NCBI GenBank assembly: GCA_038230335.1
Contig: JBBRNL010000005.1
Coordinates: 1-64,000 of the forward strand
Source: JBBRDU01 sp038230335
GTDB lineage: Bacteria; Verrucomicrobiota; Verrucomicrobiia; Chthoniobacterales; UBA10450
Reading direction: 5' to 3'
DNA length: 64,000 bases
Shown: positions 15,532-24,032 of the stretch, piece by piece
Layout of the letters: each line of letters begins with the position of its first letter
Numbering within the stretch: the stretch's first letter is position 1
The notes under the pieces: generated by a model
What the model was told of the DNA's origin: nothing
What the model saw: only the letters and a program-made list of their open reading frames with translations
The model's database searches: none
Position numbers and translations under genes: made by a program

Positions 15532-16371
15532 TTAGTTTGGCTGGCGCAGTCTGAGATCCAGATCGCGGGCCGTCGCGTGAATCGCCTTTACCTGGGCCGG
15601 TTGCAACCCCGAGCCCTCAGCTTTCGAAAGAATGCCTCGAACATCCTTCATTCCTGAACGCAGTTTCTCAAAGACCGGACTATGGGCAACCTGAGGCGGT
15701 AAGGTATTGAGTTCTTCCACGAAGTAATCAACCAGCTCGGGTTGTGCCAAGTTCTGAGCCCGTTCGCGCGAGAAATTCGCCTCCACCGCGGCCGCTCCGA
15801 TTTCAAGGCCGCGCAGCCAACCGCCCAGACTGATGAGCGCCGCCATTTTTTCGTCGCGCAGGCTGATCATGGCATGTTCGACGTCAGCCTGGGTGGCGAT
15901 CAGCTCCTTGCGTACGGCCGGCCAATTTCCGGCATGGCCCAGCTCGGTCAGGCTGGCGCTGTGGCGCATGACCCGGTCAGCCACGCCCAGCCCGCGTGCT
16001 TCTCTGATGAGAACGCGCCCCAGCTCATCCACCAGGTTCTGCTTTTGCGCCGTCACGATCAGAAAGCCGTCTGCGATCAGTCCGCCGAAGATTAACCCTT
16101 TCTGCTCACGCCGCGTCGAACTGGCGGTTGGGAGTTCCCGCCAGAGCTGGGCGAAGGGGAGCGGTTTGAGCCGGTCGAGCTGCTCGAAGACGTGCTCGAT
16201 CCGAGGGGCTGTGTAGCGGTTCACGCCCAATTCCTCGCGCTCGTGCGCCTGTTCGCCGGCCGGTCCCTCCTGCCCTGCCGCGGGCTGCACCAGAGTGAGC
16301 GTAACAAGCACTAAAGCGGATGCGATTCGAGTCGGCCCACCGGGTGATTTTACGAGGCATGATGGGCTCAT
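15532..16371 (-). CDS. Secreted protein of unknown function
   Basis: 279 residues from ATG 16371. The first about 35 residues look like a signal peptide (TRIASALVLVTLTLVQPAAG followed by Q). The mature part is mainly helical with conserved-looking blocks (PLPFAQLWRELP, LGGWLRGLEIGAAAVEANFS, LVDYFVEELNTLP). I recognise no catalytic motif. The frame stays open far upstream, but that extension is antisense to the glycosyltransferase gene and is rejected. Divergent from that gene with about 95 bases between starts. Confidence 0.65.
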   Translation of the reverse strand: MSPSCLVKSPGGPTRIASALVLVTLTLVQPAAGQEGPAGEQAHEREELGVNRYTAPRIEHVFEQLDRLKPLPFAQLWRELPTASSTRREQKGLIFGGLIADGFLIVTAQKQNLVDELGRVLIREARGLGVADRVMRHSASLTELGHAGNWPAVRKELIATQADVEHAMISLRDEKMAALISLGGWLRGLEIGAAAVEANFSRERAQNLAQPELVDYFVEELNTLPPQVAHSPVFEKLRSGMKDVRGILSKAEGSGLQPAQVKAIHATARDLDLRLRQPN

Positions 16372-16467
16372 TCCCCGAGGTAAACAGGGTATTTTTGATT
16401 TGACGCACGCCGCGGAAGCGGCATCATGTCGCCCTTGCTGGCTACGCCAGCAGGTTCTAGAAGCCTT

Positions 16468-17970
16468 ATGCAAGGAAGCGTTAGCTATTTTATTTGGACG
16501 ATTTGCTATTTGAGTGTCCTTTTCGGCCTCTCTGCGTACGGCGTTCATCGTTACGTCATCATCTATCTCTTCCTGAAGAACCGGAAGCGTGAACCGAAAC
16601 CGCTTTCCCGGTTCGAGCAACTGCCCAAGGTGACCATGCAGCTGCCCATTTTCAACGAGGTTTATGTCGTAGAGCGGTTGCTCCGATCGGTCAGCGAGCT
16701 CGATTACCCAAGGGAACTTCTCCAAATCCAGGTTCTGGATGATTCGAACGATGACACTTGCGAGCTCACGTCGGCCTGCGCCGAGGAATTGTGCCAGCGT
16801 GGTTTTAACGTCGAGTTGATCCGTCGGGTCGACCGCACCGGCTTTAAAGCGGGGGCGCTGGCGGTGGGTCTGGAGTCGGCCGAGGGCGATTTTGTCTGTA
16901 TTTTGGATGCTGATTTTGTTCCGCAACCCGATCTCCTGAAGAAGACGATCGATTTTTTCACCGATCCGAAGGTGGGCATGATTCAGACGCGCTGGGGCCA
17001 TTTAAATCGCGGCTACTCTCTGCTCACGCGCGTCCAGGCCATGTTTCTGGATGGACATTTGCTGCTTGAGCAAACGGCGCGCAGCCGGAGTGGACGGTTC
17101 TTCAATTTCAACGGAACGGCGGGACTTTGGCGCCGCGCTTGCATCGAAGAGGCGGGTGGCTGGCAGCATGACACTTTGACGGAAGATCTGGATCTGAGTT
17201 ATCGCGCCCAGCTGGTCGGTTGGAAATTTATCTTCCTAACGGATGTGGTGACCCCGGCGGAGCTGCCCGTGGACATGAACGGCTTTAAGTCGCAGCAACA
17301 CCGCTGGACCAAAGGGTCGATTCAGACCTGCAAAAAATTGTTGCCGACGATCTGGCGCAGTGATTTGCCGCTCACGATCAAGCTGGAGGCGACCGGTCAT
17401 TTGACCTCGAATTTTGCTTATCTCCTTTTGGCCTGCTTGTGCGTGCTGCTGCACCCGGCCACGGGCGGCCCGCAAGGCTGGGTCCGCACGCTCCTCATCG
17501 ACATTCCGATTTTTATGACCGCGTCGGTCTCCGTTGCGGTATTTTACATATGCGCACAACGCGAGTTGCATCCCCGGACATGGATGAAGGAGATTCTTTT
17601 GCTGCCTTGCCTCCTCGCCCTCGGCGTCGGGTTGTCGCTGAACAATGCACGCGCCGTTCTCGAAGCCGTCTTCAACCACCAGAGCGACTTCGCGCGCACG
17701 CCGAAGTACGGCATCGAGCGGAACTCGCAGCCCTGGCGTAACTGCAAGTACATGCCGATGAAGTCACTCCTGCCCATCGCGGAAATCGCGTTTGCGATCT
17801 ACTTCACTTACTTTGTTTATTACGCCATTTCGCATCGGCAATTCCTGTCGGTACCGTTTTTGCTCATGTTCCAAGTCGGCTTTCTCTATGTTTCCCTGTC
17901 TTCACTCGCACCCTGGTGGCCGCGAATCAGCTTCGGAAACTCGCGGGCTCCCGCGGCGATTCCCGCGTGA
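16468..17970 (+). CDS. Membrane glycosyltransferase family 2 (CesA/CelA-like)
   Basis: About 500 residues. One N-terminal membrane helix (about 7-35), cytosolic GT2 domain with PIFNE, VLDDSNDDT (residues about 89-97), LDADF (146-150, metal/UDP binding), TED (238-240, catalytic base) and QQHRW (276-280, processive-GT signature), then about four C-terminal helices. These are the D, DxD, TED and QxxRW motifs of processive synthases such as cellulose, hyaluronan and mannan synthases. No BcsB-type or PilZ partner is adjacent, so the polymer is unknown. ATG 16426 would add 14 residues that lie over a short palindrome; I prefer 16468. An L,D-transpeptidase gene follows after 31 bases. Confidence 0.9.
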   Translation: MQGSVSYFIWTICYLSVLFGLSAYGVHRYVIIYLFLKNRKREPKPLSRFEQLPKVTMQLPIFNEVYVVERLLRSVSELDYPRELLQIQVLDDSNDDTCELTSACAEELCQRGFNVELIRRVDRTGFKAGALAVGLESAEGDFVCILDADFVPQPDLLKKTIDFFTDPKVGMIQTRWGHLNRGYSLLTRVQAMFLDGHLLLEQTARSRSGRFFNFNGTAGLWRRACIEEAGGWQHDTLTEDLDLSYRAQLVGWKFIFLTDVVTPAELPVDMNGFKSQQHRWTKGSIQTCKKLLPTIWRSDLPLTIKLEATGHLTSNFAYLLLACLCVLLHPATGGPQGWVRTLLIDIPIFMTASVSVAVFYICAQRELHPRTWMKEILLLPCLLALGVGLSLNNARAVLEAVFNHQSDFARTPKYGIERNSQPWRNCKYMPMKSLLPIAEIAFAIYFTYFVYYAISHRQFLSVPFLLMFQVGFLYVSLSSLAPWWPRISFGNSRAPAAIPA

Positions 17971-18001
17971 CAATACGGGAATTTTGAGTAAAGGGTCGCG
18001 C

Positions 18002-18703
18002 ATGCTTCGCCCCCTGTTGGTTTTGCTAGCCATGGCTTTGCTCGGTCCGGCGGCGCGGGCTGCGTCGACGATTACGCCGAGCGCGGACGTTTCACCCATC
18101 CTCCCCAGTCTGCCAACCTTGCCAGCCCCGCAGCAGGAATTTCCTGACCGCGTGGTGGTTAGCGTGCATGACCAGAAACTGATGCTCGTCCAGAATGGGG
18201 CCAAGGTAGCTGTTTATCCTGTTTCAACTTCGAAGTACGGGCTGGGCGATTTTTGGGGACGGATGACCACTCCGCTTGGCTACCTGAGGGTGGCGCAAAA
18301 AATTGGAGATCACGCGCCGGTTGGTGCGGTTTTTCATAACCGCCGTTTTACCGGTGAAATTCTGCGGCCGAACGCTCCGGGTCGCGACCCGGTGATCACC
18401 CGGATTATTTGGCTGCGTGGACTGGAGCCGCAGAACGCGCATGCTTTCAGCCGTTGCATTTATATCCATGGCACGCCGGAGGAGCGCTACATCGGTCAAC
18501 CCGCCAGTTATGGCTGCATTCGCATGAAGTCGCGCGACATTACAGCCTTGTATAATCAGATTCCGATCGGCGCTCTTGTCCAGATCGTTCCGGATCGTCT
18601 GCCGAGCATGCCCAAGGCGCGTCGTGGGCGCGCCTCGGCGGCCCTGCCCGAAGCCAAACCGGCCCCGCGCCTCGTGGCTTCGAACAGCGGCCCAAAAGCT
18701 TAG
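18002..18703 (+). CDS. L,D-transpeptidase (YkuD domain), exported
   Basis: 233 residues with a signal peptide (LLVLLAMALLGPAARA, cleavage near residue 20), a YkuD domain from about 50 to 195 and an Ala/Pro-rich tail. His156 (IHGTPE) and Cys172 (SYGCIRM) occupy the catalytic positions; the usual S-H-G-C is S-Y-G-C here. Such enzymes form 3-3 peptidoglycan cross-links or attach proteins to the wall. It starts 31 bases after the GT2 gene and may share its transcript. The ATG at 18002 is chosen because it begins the signal peptide. Confidence 0.9.
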   Translation: MLRPLLVLLAMALLGPAARAASTITPSADVSPILPSLPTLPAPQQEFPDRVVVSVHDQKLMLVQNGAKVAVYPVSTSKYGLGDFWGRMTTPLGYLRVAQKIGDHAPVGAVFHNRRFTGEILRPNAPGRDPVITRIIWLRGLEPQNAHAFSRCIYIHGTPEERYIGQPASYGCIRMKSRDITALYNQIPIGALVQIVPDRLPSMPKARRGRASAALPEAKPAPRLVASNSGPKA

Positions 18704-18789
18704 CTTCAACGCCCGTTTGCATTCGCCCGCACCTTGACAATCGAGGGTTGCACCGCGACTCTCCACGCCCCGAAACTTTTCTTGAATCC

Positions 18790-19038
18790 ATGGCCAATAC
18801 CAAGTCCGCTGCTAAACGCTCTCGTCAAACCACCAAGCGCTCGTTGCGCAATCGCAGTGTCCTCACGCATTTGCGTAATCTAAAGAAGCGCAGCCGTTCG
18901 TCCGAAGCGGGCGATGGCAGCCAGGTTCGCGCCCTCATTTCGGCCATCGACAAGGCGGCTAAACGCGGTGTCGTCCACCGCAACGCGGCCAATCGACACA
19001 AGGCGCGCCTCGCGCGCGGGCTCGCCGCCAGCAAATAG
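18790..19038 (+). CDS. rpsT: 30S ribosomal protein S20
   Basis: 82 residues: MANTKSAAKRSRQTTKRSLRNRSV at the start, then KRSRSSEAGDGSQVRALI and AIDKAAKRGVVHRNAANRHKARLA, the typical highly basic helical S20 pattern and length. It binds 16S rRNA in the 30S body. Starts at ATG 18790; a frame extension of 14 codons upstream is not family-like. Confidence 0.96.
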   Translation: MANTKSAAKRSRQTTKRSLRNRSVLTHLRNLKKRSRSSEAGDGSQVRALISAIDKAAKRGVVHRNAANRHKARLARGLAASK

Positions 19039-19116
19039 AGAGCAGACTTCGTCGAGCGGTTCCGACGCAGCCAAATGGCCTTTGCATATCGTGCAGGACG
19101 GATAGATTCTTGGCCG

Positions 19117-19704
19117 ATGATTCCGGCTTTCGTTCTCGTGCTTGCCGCCGTTGCTTATCGCATCGCGACGGGACTCTTTATTCACTCCGGTGCGACCTGG
19201 TTGTCCAACTTCGCTCCGCTCGCCGCTGTCGCCCTTTGCGCGGCTGTCTATTTCCCGTCCAAATTCAAATTCTCCGTGCCACTCATCGCGTTATTTCTGT
19301 CCGACCTGGTTCTGAACGCGCATTACGGAGCTTCCCTGCTCGATGCCCATGTCGTCTGCCGCTATCTCGCCCTAACGATCGTCGGTTGTGTCGGAGTTTT
19401 GCTGCAAAATCGCGCATCGCTCAAGACACTGCTGCCGGCCTCGATCGGCGCATCCGTTATCTTTTACGCGATCACGAATGTCTTTTCCTGGCTGAGCGAC
19501 CCGGGTTACATCAAAAACGCGGCCGGCCTGGTGCAGGCGCTAACGGTGGGCCTGCCCCAATACAGTTCCACGCCCACTTGGATGTTTTTCCGCAACTCGC
19601 TCGTGAGCGATCTCTTTTTTACCTGCCTCTTCGTCATGTGCGTGCATTTCAGCCGCAACGCTGAAGCCGCGCCGAGCAAAACCGCACTCGCGCGGGCCGC
19701 GTAA
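19117..19704 (+). CDS. Integral membrane protein of unknown function (DUF6580-like)
   Basis: 195 residues with about five hydrophobic helices (IPAFVLVLAAVAYRIATG, FAPLAAVALCAAVYFP, VPLIALFLSDLVLNA, YLALTIVGCVGVLL, and a C-terminal DLFFTCLFVMCVHF). The pattern of FAP-A-A-L and L-SD-V-N resembles small putative transport proteins of the DUF6580 type. A TTG-type start 14 codons upstream is possible. Ends 5 bases before pdhA; co-transcription is likely but may be incidental. Confidence 0.6.
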   Translation: MIPAFVLVLAAVAYRIATGLFIHSGATWLSNFAPLAAVALCAAVYFPSKFKFSVPLIALFLSDLVLNAHYGASLLDAHVVCRYLALTIVGCVGVLLQNRASLKTLLPASIGASVIFYAITNVFSWLSDPGYIKNAAGLVQALTVGLPQYSSTPTWMFFRNSLVSDLFFTCLFVMCVHFSRNAEAAPSKTALARAA

Positions 19705-19709
19705 ACTCC

Positions 19710-20717
19710 ATGCAGCCCGCGGAGCAGCGCGACGAGGTCGAGATGCTCTCGCTGATGCTGTTGATCCGGCGCTTCGAAGAACGCGCCAGCCAACAATATC
19801 AAGCGCAGAAGATCGGCGGCTTTTGTCACCTTTACATAGGACAGGAAGCGGTCGTGGTGGGGGCCGTTGCGGCCATTCGCCCGGACGACTACATCATCAC
19901 GGCCTACCGGGATCACGCGCACGCGCTGGCCCGTGGCACCAGCCCTGAAGCTTGCATGGCGGAGCTTTTTGGCAAAGCAACGGGCTGTTCCGGCGGACTG
20001 GGTGGATCCATGCATTATTTCGATCGCAAAAATCACATGTATGGCGGCCATGCCATCGTAGGGGCGCATGTTCCCCTGGCTGCGGGCATGGCTTTCGCCT
20101 CGAAATACCGCAAGGAAGATCGCGTGACCCTTTGCTTCTTTGGCGATGGCGCGATCAACCAGGGGGCCTTCCACGAAGCTCTGAACTTCGCCGGCCTTTA
20201 CAAGTTGCCGGTCGTTTTCATTTGCGAGAACAACCTGTTCGCCATGGGCACGTCGGTGAAACGATCAACCTCCCTGAAACAAATTGTCGATCGCGCGGAA
20301 GGTTACGATATGCCGGGCGAAGTAGTGGACGGAATGAATTTTCGGGAAGTGCGCGATCGTCTCGGGGAGATCGTGAGTTCGATTCGTAAGGATCCGCATC
20401 CGGCCTTCGTCGAAGCGCGCACCTATCGCTATCGCGGCCATTCCATGTCCGACCCGGCCAGCTACCGGACCAAGGATGAACTGGAGAAGTATCGACTGGA
20501 CGATCCCATTACGCGCTTGCGCGCGCAGCTGACCCGCGAAGGCAAACTCAGCCACGAGCAGTTCGACAAAATTGACAAGCGCGCGAAGGAAACTGCTTTA
20601 GCCAGTGTGAAGTTCGCCGAGGAAAGCCCTGAGCCGGCTCTGGAGAAACTTTACGATTACACGTACGCGAGCGGAAGCGGAGAAAGCGGAGCGTCCGCCG
20701 AGGGAGCAATTTCGTGA
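19710..20717 (+). CDS. pdhA: Pyruvate dehydrogenase E1 component, alpha subunit
   Basis: TPP-dependent decarboxylation of pyruvate (or a related 2-oxo acid) in the alpha2beta2 E1. 335 residues with the TPP motif GDG-AINQG...CENN (about 143-172), YRDHAHAL, GGSMHYF and the YRYRGHSMSDP phosphorylation-loop region. Starts at ATG 19710, overlaps pdhB by 4 bases, and is the first gene of a three-gene complex operon. Confidence 0.94.
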   Translation: MQPAEQRDEVEMLSLMLLIRRFEERASQQYQAQKIGGFCHLYIGQEAVVVGAVAAIRPDDYIITAYRDHAHALARGTSPEACMAELFGKATGCSGGLGGSMHYFDRKNHMYGGHAIVGAHVPLAAGMAFASKYRKEDRVTLCFFGDGAINQGAFHEALNFAGLYKLPVVFICENNLFAMGTSVKRSTSLKQIVDRAEGYDMPGEVVDGMNFREVRDRLGEIVSSIRKDPHPAFVEARTYRYRGHSMSDPASYRTKDELEKYRLDDPITRLRAQLTREGKLSHEQFDKIDKRAKETALASVKFAEESPEPALEKLYDYTYASGSGESGASAEGAIS

Positions 20718-21697
20718 GAGAGATCACTTATCGACAGGCGCTGAACGAAGCCCTCGCGGAAGAATTGGAACGCGATCCGAATGTATTTTTGATGGGCGAA
20801 GAAGTGGCCGAGTACAACGGCGCTTACAAGGTGAGCCAGGGATTGCTTGAGCGCTTCGGACCGGAGCGCATCATCGACACACCGATCAGCGAAAACGGTT
20901 TTGCCGGCATGGGGGTGGGCGCGGCCATGGTGGGATTGCGCCCCATCATCGAATTCATGACCTTCAGTTTCTCGCTCGTCGCGTTCGATCAGGTGGTGAA
21001 CAATGCGCCCAACATGCTCACCATGTCGGGCGGTCAGTTTAATATCCCGATTACCTTCCGCGGCCCGAACGGACCGGCCCATCAACTGGGTGCCACCCAT
21101 TCCCACGCCACGGAATGTCTCTATGCCAACGTGCCGGGACTGAAAATCTGCACACCCGCCACTCCGCGCGATGCCAAGGGCCTGCTCAAGACAGCCGTGC
21201 GCGATAATAATCCCGTGCTCGTTTTGGAATCAGAACTCCTCTACAGCTCCAAGGGAATGGTCGAGCCTCTTGATCAGGATTTATTGATTCCGTTAGGCGA
21301 GGCCGAGGTGAAGCGGGAGGGGAGCGATGTCTCGATCATCTGCTATGCGCAGACGGTGCCCCTGGCCCTGGCCGCGGCGGCCCATCTCGAAGAGGAAGGT
21401 ATCAGCGCTGAAATCATCGATCTCCGCTCGATCAAGCCGCTTGACGAAAAATCCATTTACGAGTCGGTCAGCAAGACGCATCGCGTTGTGATTATTGAAC
21501 AAGACCGGCCGTTCTGCGGCGTGGGCGCGGAGGTTTGTTATCGGATTCAACAGAATATTTTTGACGAACTGGATGGGCCGATTCTGCGCGTTGCCCAGGA
21601 GGACGTCCCCATGCCCTACAACGAACGCCTCGAGAAGGCGGTCCTGCCGAGTACGGAAAAGCTGATCGCTGCGGTGCACAAGGTTTGTTACGCCTAG
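20714..21697 (+). CDS. pdhB: Pyruvate dehydrogenase E1 component, beta subunit
   Basis: 327 residues, starting with GTG inside the pdhA stop (GTGA). It has the N-terminal EALNEALAEELERDP, LMGEEVAEYNGAYKVS, the TPP-site glutamate in VAEYNG, and the C-terminal transketolase fold with ICYAQTVPLAL and VIIEQDRPFCGVGAEV. It pairs with pdhA and precedes the E2 gene by 12 bases. Substrate assignment to pyruvate rather than branched-chain keto acids rests on overall similarity and is moderately sure. Confidence 0.93.
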   Translation: MREITYRQALNEALAEELERDPNVFLMGEEVAEYNGAYKVSQGLLERFGPERIIDTPISENGFAGMGVGAAMVGLRPIIEFMTFSFSLVAFDQVVNNAPNMLTMSGGQFNIPITFRGPNGPAHQLGATHSHATECLYANVPGLKICTPATPRDAKGLLKTAVRDNNPVLVLESELLYSSKGMVEPLDQDLLIPLGEAEVKREGSDVSIICYAQTVPLALAAAAHLEEEGISAEIIDLRSIKPLDEKSIYESVSKTHRVVIIEQDRPFCGVGAEVCYRIQQNIFDELDGPILRVAQEDVPMPYNERLEKAVLPSTEKLIAAVHKVCYA

Positions 21698-21709
21698 AAG
21701 GAATTCGCC

Positions 21710-23011
21710 ATGCCTGAAATTACCATGCCGAAACTGAGCGATACGATGACCGAGGGAACGCTCGTCTCGTGGAAAAAAAAGAAAGGCGACAAAGTTTCGG
21801 CCGGAGACGTTTTGGCCGAGATCGAAACGGACAAGGCCACCATGGAATGGGAGTCGCCGGAAGACGGGACCTTGACCGAAATCTATATTGAAGAAGGCGG
21901 CAAAGTGAACGTGGGCGACAAAATCGCGTTCCTTGGCGCTGAAGGAGAAGCGGCTCCGGCGGAGAAGAAAAGCGAAGCAAAACCGGAAAAGAAAGAGGAA
22001 GCGGAGACAGCGAAAAAAGAAGAAAAGCCTGCGGTCGAGCCAGAAAAGCCTGCGCCAAATCAGAAAGAGGAGCCACGGCCTCCGGCCGATGAATCAAAAA
22101 AGGCGCAGGACGTAGGCAAAGAGGAAGCGCGGGTTAAAGCCTCCCCGGTCGCGCGACGACTGGCGGGCGAACTTGGAGTCGATCTTTCCAATGTGAATGG
22201 AACTGGCCCGGAGGGTCGGGTCACCGAGAGTGACGTTCGGGCCGCAGCGAAAGCGCAAGGTCCGGTTCCCGCGCAGTCTCCCGCGCCAAAGCCGGCTCCT
22301 GCGGCGGCTCAGGTGGGTGGCGGCACGCGTATTCAGTTGAGCGGTATGCGCAAAGTGATCGCGCAGCGCCTGGTCGAGAGTAAAGGACCGGTCCCGCATT
22401 TCTATCTCAACATCGACCTCGACGCGGGGCCTTTGATGGCGGCGCGCGCGGAATTGAAGTCGGCCGGGGAAAACGCAGATACGGCTAAGATTACTGTGAA
22501 CGACTTTGTCTTGAAGGCCTCCGTGCAGGCGGCTGTCAAAGTTCCCAAGGTCAATGCTTCATTCGACGGCGATGCGATGGTGCAATACGCGGATGTCGAT
22601 TTGGCCGTGGCGGTCGCGATCGATGATGGACTGGTCACGCCTGTGATCAGGGCGGCCCAGAACAAATCGCTCCGTGAGATTAGCGAAGCCATCAAGGACC
22701 TGGCGCACCGGGCCCGCCACAAACGAATGAAGCCCGAGGAATTCCAGGGCGGCTCTTTTACCGTTTCAAATCTGGGCGGCTACGGAATCGACAGTTTTTC
22801 TGCCATCATCAACCCACCGCAGGGATTTATTCTGGCCATCGGTGCAGTCTCAAAGAAGCCGGTCGTCGACGATTCCGATCAGATTCTGGTTGGACATCGC
22901 ATGTCCATTTGCATGAGTTGCGATCATCGCGTGATCGATGGCGCGTTGGGCGCTGAATACTTGAAGGAACTCCGGCAGCTTCTGGAGAATCCGGCTCTCT
23001 TGTTGGTTTAA
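21710..23011 (+). CDS. pdhC: Dihydrolipoamide acetyltransferase (E2) of pyruvate dehydrogenase
   Basis: 433 residues: one lipoyl domain (about 1-78, lipoylated Lys42 in ETDKATMEW), a Lys/Glu/Pro-rich linker (about 80-140), the peripheral-subunit-binding domain (KASPVARRLAGELGVDLSNV...GRV), another Ala/Pro linker and the catalytic core ending in SCDHRVIDGALG (His406, Asp410). SD AGAAGGAA precedes the ATG at 21710. It transfers the acetyl group to CoA. No E3 (lipoamide dehydrogenase) gene is in the window, so it must be encoded elsewhere. Confidence 0.95.
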   Translation: MPEITMPKLSDTMTEGTLVSWKKKKGDKVSAGDVLAEIETDKATMEWESPEDGTLTEIYIEEGGKVNVGDKIAFLGAEGEAAPAEKKSEAKPEKKEEAETAKKEEKPAVEPEKPAPNQKEEPRPPADESKKAQDVGKEEARVKASPVARRLAGELGVDLSNVNGTGPEGRVTESDVRAAAKAQGPVPAQSPAPKPAPAAAQVGGGTRIQLSGMRKVIAQRLVESKGPVPHFYLNIDLDAGPLMAARAELKSAGENADTAKITVNDFVLKASVQAAVKVPKVNASFDGDAMVQYADVDLAVAVAIDDGLVTPVIRAAQNKSLREISEAIKDLAHRARHKRMKPEEFQGGSFTVSNLGGYGIDSFSAIINPPQGFILAIGAVSKKPVVDDSDQILVGHRMSICMSCDHRVIDGALGAEYLKELRQLLENPALLLV

Positions 23012-23053
23012 CGTCCGAGTGTTTGCCGGTAGAGACGGATCTCCGAGCCGTCC

Positions 23054-23563
23054 CTACCTGGCGAGAAGCTGCTTCAATTCCCAGACCATAAAGTCATCCA
23101 GCGTCTGGCGCGTCTTGCGGATGGCGAACTCAACGATGGTCGCGTCGTCGAGAAAACCGAGAAAGGGAATTTCGTCGGGGATGAAATCAAGCGGATCGAC
23201 CAAGTAGGCCACGGCCGCAACCATGGAGAGAAGCGCGTTGGGCGGAACTTTACCATATTCCCCGCGCTGATATGCGCGCAGCAAACGAAGCATGGCATGC
23301 AGGTAGGCCCAGGATTCCCGGAAAGGTTTTCTTGGGAGCGACGCTGCCGTCCTGGCCGCCTGCTCTACCAATTGCTGCAGTCGATCGGAACTCAGTGTGT
23401 AATGTTTGGCCTGAAGGACTGCCTTGCCAAAAGCCCGGCTCCGGACGGTGGCGTCTCCTGTCTGTAGGCCTTTCGAGGGATTCTTCGTCGCGGGAGGCTT
23501 TCTTCTTTTTTTCGCCGGCTTGGCCTGCAGTCTGGTCACGCCTTTAGTGATTAGCGCTTTCAT
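23054..23563 (-). CDS. DUF1232 (YkvA-like) protein
   Basis: 169 residues. The C-terminal half has the family motif VAAVAYLVDPLDFIPDEIPF with GFLDDATIVEFAI following; the N-terminal half is Lys/Arg/Pro-rich (KKRRKPPATKNPSKG). The motif forms a short hydrophobic hairpin; family function is not established. Convergent with the E2 gene (43 bases apart) and divergent from the next gene. Confidence 0.8.
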   Translation of the reverse strand: MKALITKGVTRLQAKPAKKRRKPPATKNPSKGLQTGDATVRSRAFGKAVLQAKHYTLSSDRLQQLVEQAARTAASLPRKPFRESWAYLHAMLRLLRAYQRGEYGKVPPNALLSMVAAVAYLVDPLDFIPDEIPFLGFLDDATIVEFAIRKTRQTLDDFMVWELKQLLAR

Positions 23564-23764
23564 TTGCAGCTGAGAAGCTCATTAACATCAGACCTGTCGG
23601 CCCTCTGGGTCGGTCTCGCTACGCTCTTGCGCCAGTTCGGCGGGTCGGCGAGCATGATCTCTGTGGCTGTAAATGCGTCTGAGGAAAAGCCGCTGCGGTC
23701 GATATCGTTCGTCGTCCATGCGACCCGCGGTGTGATCCGTGATCAAACGACACGGCGGAAAACA

Positions 23765-24028
23765 ATGTTCGTTCTGTTGCTGATCGCACTGGTTCTTCTC
23801 TTTGCCGGATCGACCTTTCTTGCGCCTTTCCTCAACCCTCTGAAACATCTGGGTTGGGCCCTCGCTTTTTGGATTGTGTGTGTCTGGCTCACCTTAACGG
23901 CGTTGTTACTGGCCATGTTCGATCTGCTCATGGCGCGGCGAGCCGGCCGGGCCGCTCAGCGCGACCTGCGCGATGGGTACGCGCGCCACGCCACGTCCTC
24001 CTCGTCGGACAGGCGCCCTAACGAATAG
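23765..24028 (+). CDS. Small two-helix membrane protein
   Basis: 87 residues from ATG 23765, with hydrophobic segments VLLLIALVLLFAGSTFL and HLGWALAFWIVCVWLTLTAL, then a basic cytosolic tail rich in Arg. No family recognised. The frame is open 67 codons upstream, but that part has no hydrophobic or domain pattern. It ends 4 bases before dgt, so it is probably co-transcribed with it. Confidence 0.55.
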   Translation: MFVLLLIALVLLFAGSTFLAPFLNPLKHLGWALAFWIVCVWLTLTALLLAMFDLLMARRAGRAAQRDLRDGYARHATSSSSDRRPNE

Positions 24029-24032
24029 TTTC

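Noticed and set aside
16372..17001. Long minus-strand extension of the secreted-unknown gene
   Set aside because: Antisense to the conserved glycosyltransferase gene and separated from the signal peptide; the signal peptide at 16371 fixes the start.
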